NCBI GenBank assembly: GCA_016206275.1
Contig: JACQRY010000038.1
Coordinates: 1-14,438 of the forward strand
Length of the DNA stretch: 14,438 nt
Direction: 5' to 3'
Source: Nitrososphaerota archaeon
Lineage (GTDB): Archaea > Thermoproteota > Nitrososphaeria > Nitrososphaerales > JACQRY01
This document shows positions 14,037 through 14,438 of this stretch, piece by piece. The notes under the pieces are model-generated. The model was not told the DNA's origin and did no database searches. It was given only the letters and a program-made list of their open reading frames with translations. The first letter of the stretch is position 1, and each line of letters opens with the position of its first letter. Made by a program: the position numbers and the translations under genes.

Positions 14037-14438
14037 TTACTGGTTTCGCATTACTTGGGCAGCAGCGATTACTGACTCGACGATCTTGTTGTAGGAGCCG
14101 CAGCGACAAATGTTCCCCGCTAGGGCCTTTTTCACATCATCTTCAGTGGGAGTAGGGTTAGAGTCAAGTAGGGCTTTTGACGCCATTATTTGGCCCGGAG
14201 TGCAGAAGCCACATTGCAGTCCATCGTATTCTATGAAGGCTTTTTGAAGGGGGTGAAGTACACCTCTTGTCTCCAATCCCTCTATGGTGGTGATCTTTTG
14301 GCCGTCGGTTTGCACAGCGAAGGTTAGGCATGACAGAATAGCCTTGCCGTTCATCAATACTGTGCAGGCTGCGCAGGCTCCTTCGTTGCAGCCTTTCTTT
14401 GTTCCCGTAAGATCCAGCTCGTCTCTTAGAAGGTCTAA
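14037..14438 (-). CDS. [2Fe-2S] subunit of xanthine/CO dehydrogenase-type molybdoenzyme, 5' end outside window
   Basis: Small iron-sulfur subunit (CoxS/XdhC-like in older naming) that passes electrons between the molybdenum cofactor subunit and the FAD subunit. The frame is open to the window edge, giving the last 133 residues. Counting from the edge, the plant-type ferredoxin cluster ligands are Cys17, Cys22, Cys25 (KGCNEGACAAC) and Cys37. The second cluster ligands in the helical domain are Cys76 and Cys79 (CGFCTPG) and Cys111 and Cys113 (CRCGSY). Only about 25-30 N-terminal residues should be missing. The substrate of the complex cannot be told from this subunit. The large and medium subunit genes are not in the window and may lie beyond the right edge. 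Confidence 0.96.
   Translation of the reverse strand, partial: LDLLRDELDLTGTKKGCNEGACAACTVLMNGKAILSCLTFAVQTDGQKITTIEGLETRGVLHPLQKAFIEYDGLQCGFCTPGQIMASKALLDSNPTPTEDDVKKALAGNICRCGSYNKIVESVIAAAQVMRNQ

Noticed and set aside
13819..14109. 96-residue minus-strand frame extending upstream of ATG 13980
   Set aside because: Its first 43 residues overlap the end of the [2Fe-2S] subunit gene in another frame and look random; the signal-peptide start at 13980 is better.

Overview
The window is archaeal chromosome. It encodes an Alba chromatin protein, an archaeosine-type tRNA-guanine transglycosylase, a PAC2 proteasome-assembly chaperone ending in an HbYX-like tail, a beta-CASP metallo-beta-lactamase RNase of the aCPSF2 type, an Sm-like protein with the C-terminal domain seen in SmAP3, an AK6/Fap7-type kinase and a stand-alone NAD(P)HX dehydratase. 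The SmAP3-type protein and general gene content suggest a TACK lineage, with Bathyarchaeia as a guess; no rRNA or tRNA gene is visible to settle it. Several genes carry a TATA-like box A about 24-30 bases before the start codon, which fits leaderless archaeal transcription.

Layout. Positions 1-352 hold no gene I can support. An AK6-like kinase (minus, about 353-940) is divergent from a small hypothetical protein (plus, 1095-1424). A minus-strand run then reads, in transcription order, fused two-domain ABC permease (5481-3763), M20 metallopeptidase (about 3616-2438) and DHDPS-family aldolase (2403-1489). Upstream of it, also on minus, lie alba (5904-5629), the nnrD-type dehydratase (6992 or 6956 to 6087), a very short zinc-finger ORF (7160-7011), an FAD-dependent oxidoreductase (8587-7235) and the beta-CASP RNase (9955-8699). 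The RNase is divergent from the PAC2 gene (10018-10722), whose 3' end overlaps tgtA (12328-10709) by 14 bases tail to tail. The Sm-like gene (about 12836-12399) precedes tgtA on minus and is divergent from a 62-residue zinc-ribbon protein (12987-13175). The right end has a BP74-like exported protein gene broken by an in-frame TGA (13980-13216), and the 3' part of a [2Fe-2S] subunit of a xanthine dehydrogenase/CO dehydrogenase-type molybdoenzyme that runs off the window.

Functionally this is mostly information-processing and housekeeping: RNA binding and cleavage, tRNA modification, proteasome assembly, chromatin and NAD(P)H repair. It also contains a possible amino-acid/peptide uptake and breakdown group (permease, M20 hydrolase, pyruvate-dependent aldolase) and redox genes. 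I see no CRISPR array, transposase, integrase or obvious defence system. The points most worth checking are the TGA-interrupted BP74-like gene, the AK6-like gene without any ATG/GTG/TTG before its P-loop, and the unannotated 41-49 residue zinc-finger ORF.
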